Assembly: GCA_028284155.1 (NCBI GenBank)
Contig: JANQSF010000058.1
Span: forward strand, 24,732 to 88,731
From: Phycisphaeraceae bacterium
GTDB taxonomy: Bacteria; Planctomycetota; Phycisphaerae; Phycisphaerales; Phycisphaeraceae
Length of the DNA stretch: 64,000 nt
Direction: 5' to 3'
Below, piece by piece: positions 1 to 7,281 of this stretch (position 1 is the stretch's first letter; each line of letters begins with the position of its first letter). Made by a program: the position numbers and the translations under genes. The notes below the pieces were generated by a model that saw nothing but the letters and a program-made list of their open reading frames with translations, searched no databases and had not been told where the DNA came from.

Positions 1-591
1 TCCGTGCCACCGGTCGTAGACCGTCACGAGCTTGCCGCCGAACTCGCTTCCTTTCTGGAACGTGCGGTCAGCCCGGTACGAGTCGCTGAAGCGCGCCTGC
101 AACGGCTTGTCGCCGGTGTTGAGGTACTTCGTTTCGATCGTGATGTATTCATCGCCATCGCGCAGGATGTAGCGCAGCTCGATGTTCGGTTGCCCCGGGG
201 TTGGCTTGTTGGTGAGCAACAAGACGGCGTGTTTGCCCTGTTGCTCGATGATGGCTGAACGCAGGCCGTACCGCGCGGCGTCGGGGTAGTACGCGCTGAG
301 CTGGTCGTTCGGGTTGGCGCGCGACGTGAAGTCGAGCAGGCAGCCGGCGACGTTGTGAACGGTCAGGTTAGCGTGACGCGTCGCGACTGGGTCGCCAATC
401 ACCGCCACGACCTTGTCGTTGCGCAGCACATAGTCGCCATAGATCGCGTCGACCTCCTTGCCCCGTGGGACGACCTTGTCGTAGTTATCCGGCGTGATCC
501 GAACGACCTCGCCGGCGTGAGCGGGTAGGGCGATGGAAGCCATCGACAGGGCGGAGAGCGCGACGATCGACAGGCGGCGTAATGCGTACAT
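1..591 (-). CDS. Secreted protein of unknown function (3' end outside window)
   Basis: The reading frame is open from an ATG at 591 to the left edge, giving 197 visible codons with no stop. The N-terminus is a clear Sec signal peptide: basic start (MYALRR), hydrophobic core, and an AHA cleavage site near residue 26. The mature part begins with a stretch containing DNYDKVVPRGKEVDAIYGDY followed by VLRNDKVVAVIGDP. I have the impression of similar N-termini in other planctomycete exported proteins but cannot name a family. No catalytic motif is visible in this part. The real C-terminal domains, which would decide function, lie beyond the window. The upstream gap (592-746) separates it divergently from mnmG. 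Confidence 0.75.
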   Translation of the reverse strand, partial: MYALRRLSIVALSALSMASIALPAHAGEVVRITPDNYDKVVPRGKEVDAIYGDYVLRNDKVVAVIGDPVATRHANLTVHNVAGCLLDFTSRANPNDQLSAYYPDAARYGLRSAIIEQQGKHAVLLLTNKPTPGQPNIELRYILRDGDEYITIETKYLNTGDKPLQARFSDSYRADRTFQKGSEFGGKLVTVYDRWHG

Positions 592-746
592 GATCGACTC
601 CTTCGGTGGTGGAACGTCCATGATACCGCCGCCGAGTCGACGCCCCGTCATGAACGAACGGCATGCGCGTACAGGCCACCTCAAGAACTCGCGTAATTCG
701 GGGTATTGGTGAATCTTGGACGTCCAGCAAAGGTCGGGTGCACTTC

Positions 747-752
747 TATAAT
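747..752 (+). promoter_or_regulatory. -10 box (TATAAT) just before mnmG
   Basis: A perfect TATAAT lies only 8 nt before the mnmG ATG, so transcription would begin at or next to the start codon. This suggests a leaderless or near-leaderless mRNA. No convincing -35 box is placed 16-18 nt upstream. Confidence 0.5.
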
Positions 753-760
753 CCCGCGCG

Positions 761-2761
761 ATGCGGAAGGTGGCACGATATGACGTGTTGGTGATCGGCG
801 GCGGGCACGCCGGGGCCGAGGCCGCGTGGTCGGCCGCGAACCTCGGGGCGTCTGTCGCGATGGTCACGATGGACCCAGCCAAGGTCGGCGCGATGTCGTG
901 CAATCCCGCGATCGGCGGGTTGGCCAAGGGGCAGATGGTGCGCGAGATCGATGCGCTTGGCGGGCTGATGGGCCTGGCCGCCGACGCGACGGGGATTCAG
1001 TTCAAGGTACTCAACGCCAGCCGAGGCCCGGCGGTGCGCGGCCCGCGGTGTCAGTCCGACAAGTACGCTTACGCGCGCGAGGTGCAACGACTGCTGCAAA
1101 CGCGCGACACGCTCGACATCCTGGCCGGCACGGTCGAGTCGTTCATCGTCGAGCGCGGCCGAGTCGTCGGCGTGTGGGCGAAGCTCGACGCCGACGGGAA
1201 TGCACCGCGCGAGACGGCCGACTGCTGCGGCGAGTTTGGTGCGATCGACCTGGCGGAGAAGCCTGTGCGCATTGACGCCGGCGCGGTCGTGCTGACTACC
1301 GGCACGTTCATGCGCGGCTTGATGCACACGGGTGAAAGCAAGACGGCCGGCGGCCGGGTCGGTGAGGGCGCATCGGTCGGGATCAGCGGCGCGCTGCGCG
1401 ATCTGGGTTTCGAGTTGGGACGACTCAAGACCGGCACGCCGCCGCGACTGGATGGTCGCACGATTGACTTTACGTGGCTCGACGAGCAACCGGGCGATGA
1501 CGAGCCTGTGCCGTTTAGTGACATGACACAGGCCGCTTGCGGCTTAGCGCCCCCGGAAGCGACATGCACCGACGGTCAATCGGGGGCAACCAGCAACACT
1601 GGCGCTAAGCCGCAAGCGGCCTACGCGCGCGTGGCTGACCGCTTTCCCATTCTCGACCAACGTGTCTGTCACATCACACACACGACGGCCGCGATCCACG
1701 ACCGCATCCGCGACAACCTCGACCGCGCGCCGATGTACAACGGTCAAATAGAGACCGCGGGGCCGCGCTACTGCCCGAGCATCGAGGACAAGGTCGTCCG
1801 CTTCGCCGACCGCGCGTCGCATCACGTCTTTCTCGAACCGGAATCGCTCGAAACGGACGAGGTGTATTGCAACGGCATCTCGACATCCTTGCCGGCCGAC
1901 GTGCAGGACTACATCGTCGCCAACCTGCCCGGTTGTGAGCGGGCGACGATCCTGCGGCACGGGTACGCGGTCGAGTACGACATGGTTTGGCCGCACCAGA
2001 TCGACGCGACCTGCATGGCCAAGTCGATCGACGGGCTGTTCCTCGCCGGTCAGATCAACGGCACGAGCGGGTATGAGGAGGCGGCCGGCCAGGGTTTGCT
2101 CGCCGGTCTGAATGCCGTGCGTTACACGCGCGGCGAATCAATGATCAGACTTCGTCGCGACGAGTCGTACATCGGCGTCATGATGGACGACCTGGTCACC
2201 AAGACGCCACGCGAGCCGTACCGCATGTTCACCAGCCGGGCCGAGTTCCGACTCCTGCTGCGGGCTGACAACGCCGACGAGCGGCTCACACCGCTTGGGC
2301 GAGATTGGGGCCTCGTCGACGACGCACGTTGGGACGTCTTTAACGCGCGGGCGGACGCGATGCGCGCCTTACGCGACCACCTCTCACAGCAACGCCACAA
2401 CGGCGCGTCGTTACTCGACTTCATCAAGCGACCTGAAACGACAACCGAGTGGGTCTTGTCGCAACTCAATGGTGCGGCGTTGCCCGCCGCGTCGCGCGAT
2501 CCGCGCCTGGTTGCAAGGCTCATTGCCGACGTGCAATACGCGGGCTACATCGACCGCCAGCGGCGTGACGTCGAGAAACTCAAGCAACAGGAAACGACCC
2601 CGCTGCCGCCGACGTTCGATTACGAAGGCGTCGAGGGGTTGCGGCGGGAAGCGCAGCACGTGCTCAGCAAGTTCAAGCCCACGACGCTCGGCCAGGCGGC
2701 GCGCCTGGCGGGCATCACGCCGGCCGACCTGATGATCGTGACCGTCGCGATGGGGCGATGA
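761..2761 (+). CDS. mnmG: tRNA uridine-5-carboxymethylaminomethyl(34) synthesis enzyme MnmG (GidA)
   Basis: MnmG is the FAD-dependent partner of MnmE and modifies the wobble uridine (U34) of certain tRNAs. The N-terminal dinucleotide-binding motif GGGHAGAEAAW starts at residue 13. The family signature GPRYCPSIEDKVVRF lies near residues 333-347. Later GQINGTSGYEEAAGQGL and a C-terminal helical domain follow, so the protein is complete. At 666 aa it is longer than the usual ~620-630. Part of the excess is a repeat-derived insert at residues ~257-287 (see 1531-1621), in a variable stretch just before the conserved QRVCHITHT region. It ends in a 4-bp overlap with the next gene. Confidence 0.97.
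   Translation: MRKVARYDVLVIGGGHAGAEAAWSAANLGASVAMVTMDPAKVGAMSCNPAIGGLAKGQMVREIDALGGLMGLAADATGIQFKVLNASRGPAVRGPRCQSDKYAYAREVQRLLQTRDTLDILAGTVESFIVERGRVVGVWAKLDADGNAPRETADCCGEFGAIDLAEKPVRIDAGAVVLTTGTFMRGLMHTGESKTAGGRVGEGASVGISGALRDLGFELGRLKTGTPPRLDGRTIDFTWLDEQPGDDEPVPFSDMTQAACGLAPPEATCTDGQSGATSNTGAKPQAAYARVADRFPILDQRVCHITHTTAAIHDRIRDNLDRAPMYNGQIETAGPRYCPSIEDKVVRFADRASHHVFLEPESLETDEVYCNGISTSLPADVQDYIVANLPGCERATILRHGYAVEYDMVWPHQIDATCMAKSIDGLFLAGQINGTSGYEEAAGQGLLAGLNAVRYTRGESMIRLRRDESYIGVMMDDLVTKTPREPYRMFTSRAEFRLLLRADNADERLTPLGRDWGLVDDARWDVFNARADAMRALRDHLSQQRHNGASLLDFIKRPETTTEWVLSQLNGAALPAASRDPRLVARLIADVQYAGYIDRQRRDVEKLKQQETTPLPPTFDYEGVEGLRREAQHVLSKFKPTTLGQAARLAGITPADLMIVTVAMGR
1531..1621. repeat. 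Family A inverted-repeat pair (REPIN-like) inside mnmG
   Basis: Two copies of GGCCGCTTGCGGCTTAGCGC (1531-1550, and its exact reverse complement at 1602-1621) enclose about 51 bp. The 20-bp arms are perfect. The whole element is read in frame within mnmG. The single arm recurs at least a dozen times in the window at gene borders, so this is an inserted mobile-type repeat and not native MnmG sequence. Confidence 0.9.
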
Positions 2762-3366
2762 TGTCCGCGACCGAGTCCAACCCGCTCGACGCCGTCCGCG
2801 CCGACCTGGCGTGCCCGGCCTGTGGCTACAACCTGCGCGGGCTGATCGGCGCGGTGGTCGATTGCCCCGAGTGCGGGCAGGCGTGTGACATCACGCAACT
2901 GCTGACACGGAGTTGGGACAAGCCGTGGTTCCACGCGCCGAACTTCAACCGCGTGTGTCTCCCGCCCGCGTGGGCGGCGCTCAGCGCGGTGGCGTTGCTT
3001 GTGCTGGTCGGTCCGATGATGGCGAGGCGGGCGACGTTGGCCATCGCGATGATCGCGGCGGGCACGCTGGCCGTTTGGGGACTACTCTGGGTCTACGCGT
3101 GGTTCGTCTTTCAAGACCTGCGCGGTGTCTGGGTGACGGCCGTGGCGCACCTGGTCATCGCCGCCGTGACGCTCGGTCTGGTCGGCTGCTTCGTCGGCTT
3201 CATCACGACGGGGGTCTCCGTCCTGCAGGCCGAATGGGGCATGGCACTCGTCGGCTTGGCGATCCTGGCCGGCTCTGTCTTGTCGCTCTGGGCAGGCCAC
3301 CGCGGCGAACGTGTCATCGCCCGGCAATGTATTAAGCGGTACCTCGACCGTCGGCCGACAAGCTGA
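2758..3366 (+). CDS. Zinc-ribbon membrane protein, paralogue 1 of 3
   Basis: This 202-aa protein has an N-terminal zinc ribbon with two CPxC knuckles (ACPACGYNLRGL, then VVDCPECGQACD, about residues 19-47). Four hydrophobic segments follow between about residues 75 and 180. The ATG overlaps the mnmG stop by 4 bp, so the two are probably translationally coupled. It is clearly paralogous to the next two genes: the ribbon, the WDKPW motif after it and a C-terminal RCIKRYL-like ending recur. The function is unknown. A small-molecule or protein-binding membrane sensor is possible but nothing visible proves it. Confidence 0.85.
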   Translation: MMSATESNPLDAVRADLACPACGYNLRGLIGAVVDCPECGQACDITQLLTRSWDKPWFHAPNFNRVCLPPAWAALSAVALLVLVGPMMARRATLAIAMIAAGTLAVWGLLWVYAWFVFQDLRGVWVTAVAHLVIAAVTLGLVGCFVGFITTGVSVLQAEWGMALVGLAILAGSVLSLWAGHRGERVIARQCIKRYLDRRPTS

Positions 3367-3380
3367 CAGGGGCATGTGTC

Positions 3381-3986
3381 ATGCCCGACATTGAACCCCA
3401 TATCGAAACGATCCGGCAGGACGTGGCCTGCCCAGCCTGCGACTACAACCTGCGCGGGTTGGTCGGTGCGGTCGTGAATTGTCCGGAGTGCGGGCATGAG
3501 TGCGACGTTGTGCAACTGCTGACGCGCCGGTGGGACAAGCCGTGGTATCACGCGCCGCGATACTCGACGGTCTGCCTGCCCGCGGGTTGGTTGCTCATTT
3601 GCATCGCGGTCTTGCCGTTGGGGCTGGCCGTGATCCGCCAACGTTTCGGCGGGTTGTTGTTCGCGACCTTGTTCACGGCGAGCCTGGTCATGGGCTGGGC
3701 ATTCGTGATGGACCGCGCCTGGCGTGTGTTTCACGACCCACGCGGGTGGTGGGTTCCCGCGTTAGCGCACGGCGTACTCGTCTTGCTGATTGCGGGATTA
3801 GCCGGCGTCGCGGTGTGTGTTGTGTGCATGTTGATTGCATTCATTGACTCGGACCCGTGGACGGCGACCGGTTTCGCGGTCCTCGCGCTCGTCGCGATCG
3901 CCTGTCTTTGGGCCGGCCGACTTGGCGAACGCTTCATGGCGGGCCAATGCATCAAACGCTACCTCGAACACACGCCGGCAGAGTAA
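3381..3986 (+). CDS. Zinc-ribbon membrane protein, paralogue 2 of 3
   Basis: This is a 201-aa paralogue of the preceding gene, starting 14 bp after it. The ribbon ACPACDYNLRGLVGAVVNC...CPECG is followed by the shared RRWDKPWYHAP stretch and four predicted membrane segments. The C-terminus GQCIKRYLEHTPAE matches paralogue 1 at the GQCIKRYL core. The strong resemblance to paralogue 1, compared with the more diverged paralogue 3, suggests a later duplication of this pair. No enzyme motif is seen. Confidence 0.85.
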   Translation: MPDIEPHIETIRQDVACPACDYNLRGLVGAVVNCPECGHECDVVQLLTRRWDKPWYHAPRYSTVCLPAGWLLICIAVLPLGLAVIRQRFGGLLFATLFTASLVMGWAFVMDRAWRVFHDPRGWWVPALAHGVLVLLIAGLAGVAVCVVCMLIAFIDSDPWTATGFAVLALVAIACLWAGRLGERFMAGQCIKRYLEHTPAE

Positions 3987-3990
3987 GAGC

Positions 3991-4662
3991 ATGCAACAGG
4001 CGCAAAAGAATTCGGGCTATGCTGGCGAGATTAATTGCGATTTACCATGTCCGTCGTGCAAGTACAACTTGCGTAGTCAGGTTGGACCAGTGCTGACCTG
4101 CCCAGAATGTGGCAACACGTGTGACCTGCGGCGCGACCTTGGAAGTTGCTGGAAAAGGGCGTGGTGCTTTGCGCCTTGGCTGAACCGAGTGAGTTTGTCG
4201 GCCGCCTGGTTGTGTTTGTCCATGGTGTGTTCGGTTCTCTACACGGCCTTCTATTCCGGCTGGCCATATGCAACAGTTGAAATCCGTGTGGGCCTTGCCG
4301 CGTTTTCGGTTTGGGTCGTGTTATTCTTTCCGGCGTGGTTGTTCTTCCGCGACATCCGCGGACTTTGGGTCCCCGCGCTCGCACACGCCGCAGTGATCTT
4401 GTTGACCGCCGGGACGGGTGGCATTGTGGCTTGCCTGATTGCGGTCATTGCGAGTCTGGTCTTGTTTACAGGTGATTCAATCGGTCATGCTTTGGTGATT
4501 GTATTACCGTCATGTTTCCTTTTCTGGGCGGGATGGTCGGTGGCAAAAGACGTTGCCCGGGCGTGCATCAAGCGTTTCAACGAGCGCCGCCTGTCAGCGG
4601 CCCACACAGCGAAAGGCGACTCACCGGCTAACGTGAGCGGACCTATCGTGTCGCCCCCATGA
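3991..4662 (+). CDS. Zinc-ribbon membrane protein, paralogue 3 of 3 (diverged)
   Basis: This 223-aa member of the tandem family begins at ATG 3991, 4 bp after the previous stop. An upstream in-frame start at 3835 would overlap paralogue 2 and is unlikely. It keeps the ribbon CPSCKYNLRSQVGPVLTCPE with a second CPECG knuckle and four hydrophobic segments. It has drifted in sequence, and its base composition is visibly less GC-rich than that of its neighbours. The stop overlaps the zwf start by 4 bp (ATGA). Function unknown. Confidence 0.8.
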   Translation: MQQAQKNSGYAGEINCDLPCPSCKYNLRSQVGPVLTCPECGNTCDLRRDLGSCWKRAWCFAPWLNRVSLSAAWLCLSMVCSVLYTAFYSGWPYATVEIRVGLAAFSVWVVLFFPAWLFFRDIRGLWVPALAHAAVILLTAGTGGIVACLIAVIASLVLFTGDSIGHALVIVLPSCFLFWAGWSVAKDVARACIKRFNERRLSAAHTAKGDSPANVSGPIVSPP

Positions 4663-6218
4663 CGCAAACCAACTCCGCGACATCGCCCTGTCTCATCGTC
4701 ATCTTCGGCGCGTCCGGCGACCTGACGCGGCGGAAGCTCATCCCCGCGCTGTACGACCTGTTCTGCGCCGACCTGCTGCCGAAAAACTTCGCCATTGTCG
4801 GCGTGAGTCGGTCGCCCTTTTCTGACGACGCGTACCGCGAGAAGGTCGAGCCGATGGCCCGGCAGTTCGCCAACGACTTCGCAGTCGACTCCTGGCGGGC
4901 GTTTGTCCAACGCCTGCACTACCACGCGGCCGACTCGACAAACAGCGACAACATTCCCGGCCTGAAGCAACGCATGGCCGAACTCGCCGGCGAGCACAAC
5001 ACCGGCGACAACGTGTTGTATTACCTGTCCGTCGGCCCGTCGTTGTACGACGACATCATCGAGAACCTCGGCCGACACGACATGGTCACGGAGGGCAAGG
5101 CCTGGTGCAGCCTCGACCGCGACAACCGGGCCTGGCAGCGCATCGTCGTCGAGAAGCCGTTTGGTTCCGACCCGGCCTCGGCCGCGCACCTCAACCGCGT
5201 GCTCGGGCGTGTCTTTGAAGAGGAAGACACCTACCGCATCGACCACTACTTGGGCAAGGAGACGGTGCAGAACCTGCTCGTCTTCCGCTTCGCCAACGCG
5301 ATCTTCGAGCCGATCTGGAACCGTCAATACATCGACCACGTGCAGATCACCGCGGCTGAGACCGTCGGCGTTGAGGGGCGAGGCGGGTATTACGACTCGG
5401 GCGACGGCGGCGCGATGCGCGACATGATCCAGAGTCACCTGTTGCAGGTGCTCGCCGTCGTCGCGATGGAGCCGCCCGTTTCGATGCGGGCCGACGACGT
5501 GCGCGCGGAGAAGAACAAGTCGCTCGCGGCCGCGCGCATCCCTACGCCGGGTGACGTCCCGAGTATCGCCGTGCGCGGGCAGTACGGCCCGGGCACCGTC
5601 GACGGCGATAGCGTGGTCGGTTACCGCGAAGAAGAGGGCGTTAGCAAGCAAAGCCAGACCGACACGTACGCCGCGTTGCAGGTCTACCTCGACACTTGGC
5701 GGTGGCAGGGCGTGCCGTTCTGCGTCCGGTCGGGCAAGCGCATGCCGCGCAAATTGACCGAGGTGGTCATCACGTTCAAGCCCACGCCGCACAGCCTGTT
5801 CCGCGACCTGTCGGCCGGGGCCGACGCCCGCCCGCCGAACCGGATCGTGATCAACATTCAGCCCGACGAGGGCATCCACCTGCGCTTCGAGGGCAAGGTG
5901 CCCGGGTTGAGTGAAGGCCGCGGTGCGCAGGGCATGAAGATCAAGAGCGTCAACATGGCTTTCGACCTCGTACAAGAGTTCGGCGGCGAACCGCCGCAGG
6001 CTTATTCGACGCTGCTGCTCGATGCGCTGGAGGGCGATCAGACGTTGTTCAAACACCGCGACGAGATCGAACGCGCCTGGCAACTCGTTCAGCCCGTGCT
6101 CGACTACTGGGACGAACACCCGCAAAACGATCTGCCGAACTACGCGGCGGGCACGTGGGGTCCGAAGTCAGCCGACGACATGCTGGGCCGCGACGGGCGG
6201 GCGTGGCACAAGCCTTGA
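4659..6218 (+). CDS. zwf: Glucose-6-phosphate 1-dehydrogenase
   Basis: This enzyme oxidises glucose 6-phosphate to 6-phosphogluconolactone with NADP+, opening the oxidative pentose phosphate pathway. The nucleotide-binding motif FGASGDLTRRKLIPALYDL lies near residues 12-30. The substrate and catalytic signature RIDHYLGKETVQN lies near residues 191-203. The length (519 aa) is normal. It is the last-but-one gene of a tightly packed + strand run and is followed directly by pgl, which encodes the next enzyme of the pathway. The 4-bp overlap with the zinc-ribbon gene upstream implies one transcript. Confidence 0.97.
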   Translation: MTQTNSATSPCLIVIFGASGDLTRRKLIPALYDLFCADLLPKNFAIVGVSRSPFSDDAYREKVEPMARQFANDFAVDSWRAFVQRLHYHAADSTNSDNIPGLKQRMAELAGEHNTGDNVLYYLSVGPSLYDDIIENLGRHDMVTEGKAWCSLDRDNRAWQRIVVEKPFGSDPASAAHLNRVLGRVFEEEDTYRIDHYLGKETVQNLLVFRFANAIFEPIWNRQYIDHVQITAAETVGVEGRGGYYDSGDGGAMRDMIQSHLLQVLAVVAMEPPVSMRADDVRAEKNKSLAAARIPTPGDVPSIAVRGQYGPGTVDGDSVVGYREEEGVSKQSQTDTYAALQVYLDTWRWQGVPFCVRSGKRMPRKLTEVVITFKPTPHSLFRDLSAGADARPPNRIVINIQPDEGIHLRFEGKVPGLSEGRGAQGMKIKSVNMAFDLVQEFGGEPPQAYSTLLLDALEGDQTLFKHRDEIERAWQLVQPVLDYWDEHPQNDLPNYAAGTWGPKSADDMLGRDGRAWHKP

Positions 6219-6307
6219 TGCGCGATACGTTTAGTCGCGAAGAAACGGTTTCATCGTCGCGCCGAACATCGATCAATCACCTGAACACCGACTGCGAAGG
6301 ATTACTA

Positions 6308-7081
6308 GTGTCGCTTCAACTGACGGCCCCGGTCCACATCGCGCCGAACGCCGACCAACTCTACGACGACCTTGCCGCCGACCTGTCACGTGCGGCCACG
6401 GAAGCCGTGCGCGACCGCGGCTTGTTTCACTTGGCGTTATCAGGCGGTTCGACGCCGGAGCCGTTTTACACGCGGCTGGTGCTCGACCCGCGCTACCGGC
6501 TGCTGCCGTGGCAGGCCGCGCACCTCTGGATCGTCGATGATCGACGTGTGCCTGAAGACGACCAGAAGTCGAACGTACGCATGATCCGCGAGTCGTTGGC
6601 TGACCATATCGATATCAAGAAGCGACACGTGCACGCGATGCCCGTCATGGAAGACGACCCGGCCGGGTTATATGAGGCGGAATTGCGGCGTGCCTTCGAG
6701 CAGGGCGCGGATGACGCGCCACAACGTCCGCCCGCGCTTGACTACGTGTTGCTGGGTATGGGTGAGGACGCCCACACGGCCAGCCTGTTCCCCAACTCGC
6801 CCGCACTCGACGAAGCGGAGCGTTGGATCGCCGTCAACGACGGCCCGCACGTCACGCCGCCCGACCGTGTGACGATGACCTACCCGCTGCTCAACGCCGC
6901 GCGGCGGATCGCCGTGCTGGTGACGGGGTCGAAGAAGTCGGCCACATTGCGGCGTATCGAAGCGGCGTTGGCCGACGGGTCGGCGGATAAGTCAGCGCTG
7001 CCGATCACGGGTGTTCAGCCCTGCGGCGACGTGATGAAGTGGTTCCTCGACGCGGAAGCGGCGGGCGACACGGACAACTGA
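6308..7081 (+). CDS. pgl: 6-phosphogluconolactonase
   Basis: The product hydrolyses 6-phosphogluconolactone, the product of Zwf, so the two genes form a functional pair. Visible family motifs are LALSGGSTPEPFYTRL near the N-terminus and LLGMGEDAHTASLFPNSPAL in the middle. I choose the GTG at 6308 because a good ribosome site (GAAGGA) sits 6 nt before it and the resulting 257 aa matches the family. An ATG at 6218, overlapping the zwf stop, would add 30 residues without resemblance to the family. Downstream lies repeat element B. Confidence 0.92.
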   Translation: MSLQLTAPVHIAPNADQLYDDLAADLSRAATEAVRDRGLFHLALSGGSTPEPFYTRLVLDPRYRLLPWQAAHLWIVDDRRVPEDDQKSNVRMIRESLADHIDIKKRHVHAMPVMEDDPAGLYEAELRRAFEQGADDAPQRPPALDYVLLGMGEDAHTASLFPNSPALDEAERWIAVNDGPHVTPPDRVTMTYPLLNAARRIAVLVTGSKKSATLRRIEAALADGSADKSALPITGVQPCGDVMKWFLDAEAAGDTDN

Positions 7082-7087
7082 TACTTA

Positions 7088-7204
7088 CTCGGCACCGTTC
7101 GAAATGTCTCCGGCCGACGCGTAGGGTGCGCTTCAGCGCACCAAGGCCGCCGGGAAACCGTCCGTTCATCGTGGTGCGCTGAAGCACACCCTACTTTTCG
7201 GACG
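7088..7204. repeat. Family B element, copy 1 (117 bp, MITE-like)
   Basis: The core is an inverted repeat of GTAGGGTGCGCTTCAGCGCA-type arms (7121-7142 and 7173-7194, one mismatch). Similarity to copy 2 (23634-23750, opposite orientation) extends on both sides to about 117 bp at high identity, including the central segment. This equal length and shared centre define a discrete element. Confidence 0.85.
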
Positions 7205-7235
7205 AAGCCAAGATCTCTTATCACTCGACAACCCC

Positions 7236-7254
7236 GCCGCTTGCGGCTTAGCGC
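7236..7254 (+). repeat. Family A repeat, single copy
   Basis: GCCGCTTGCGGCTTAGCGC lies in the gap between pgl and the convergent 7282-10152 gene. Confidence 0.8.
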
Positions 7255-7281
7255 TGCAACTCAGTCCACCGCATCAACCCT

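Noticed and set aside
4485..6125. Long - strand frame opposite zwf
   Set aside because: Shadow frame; zwf has intact motifs on the other strand.
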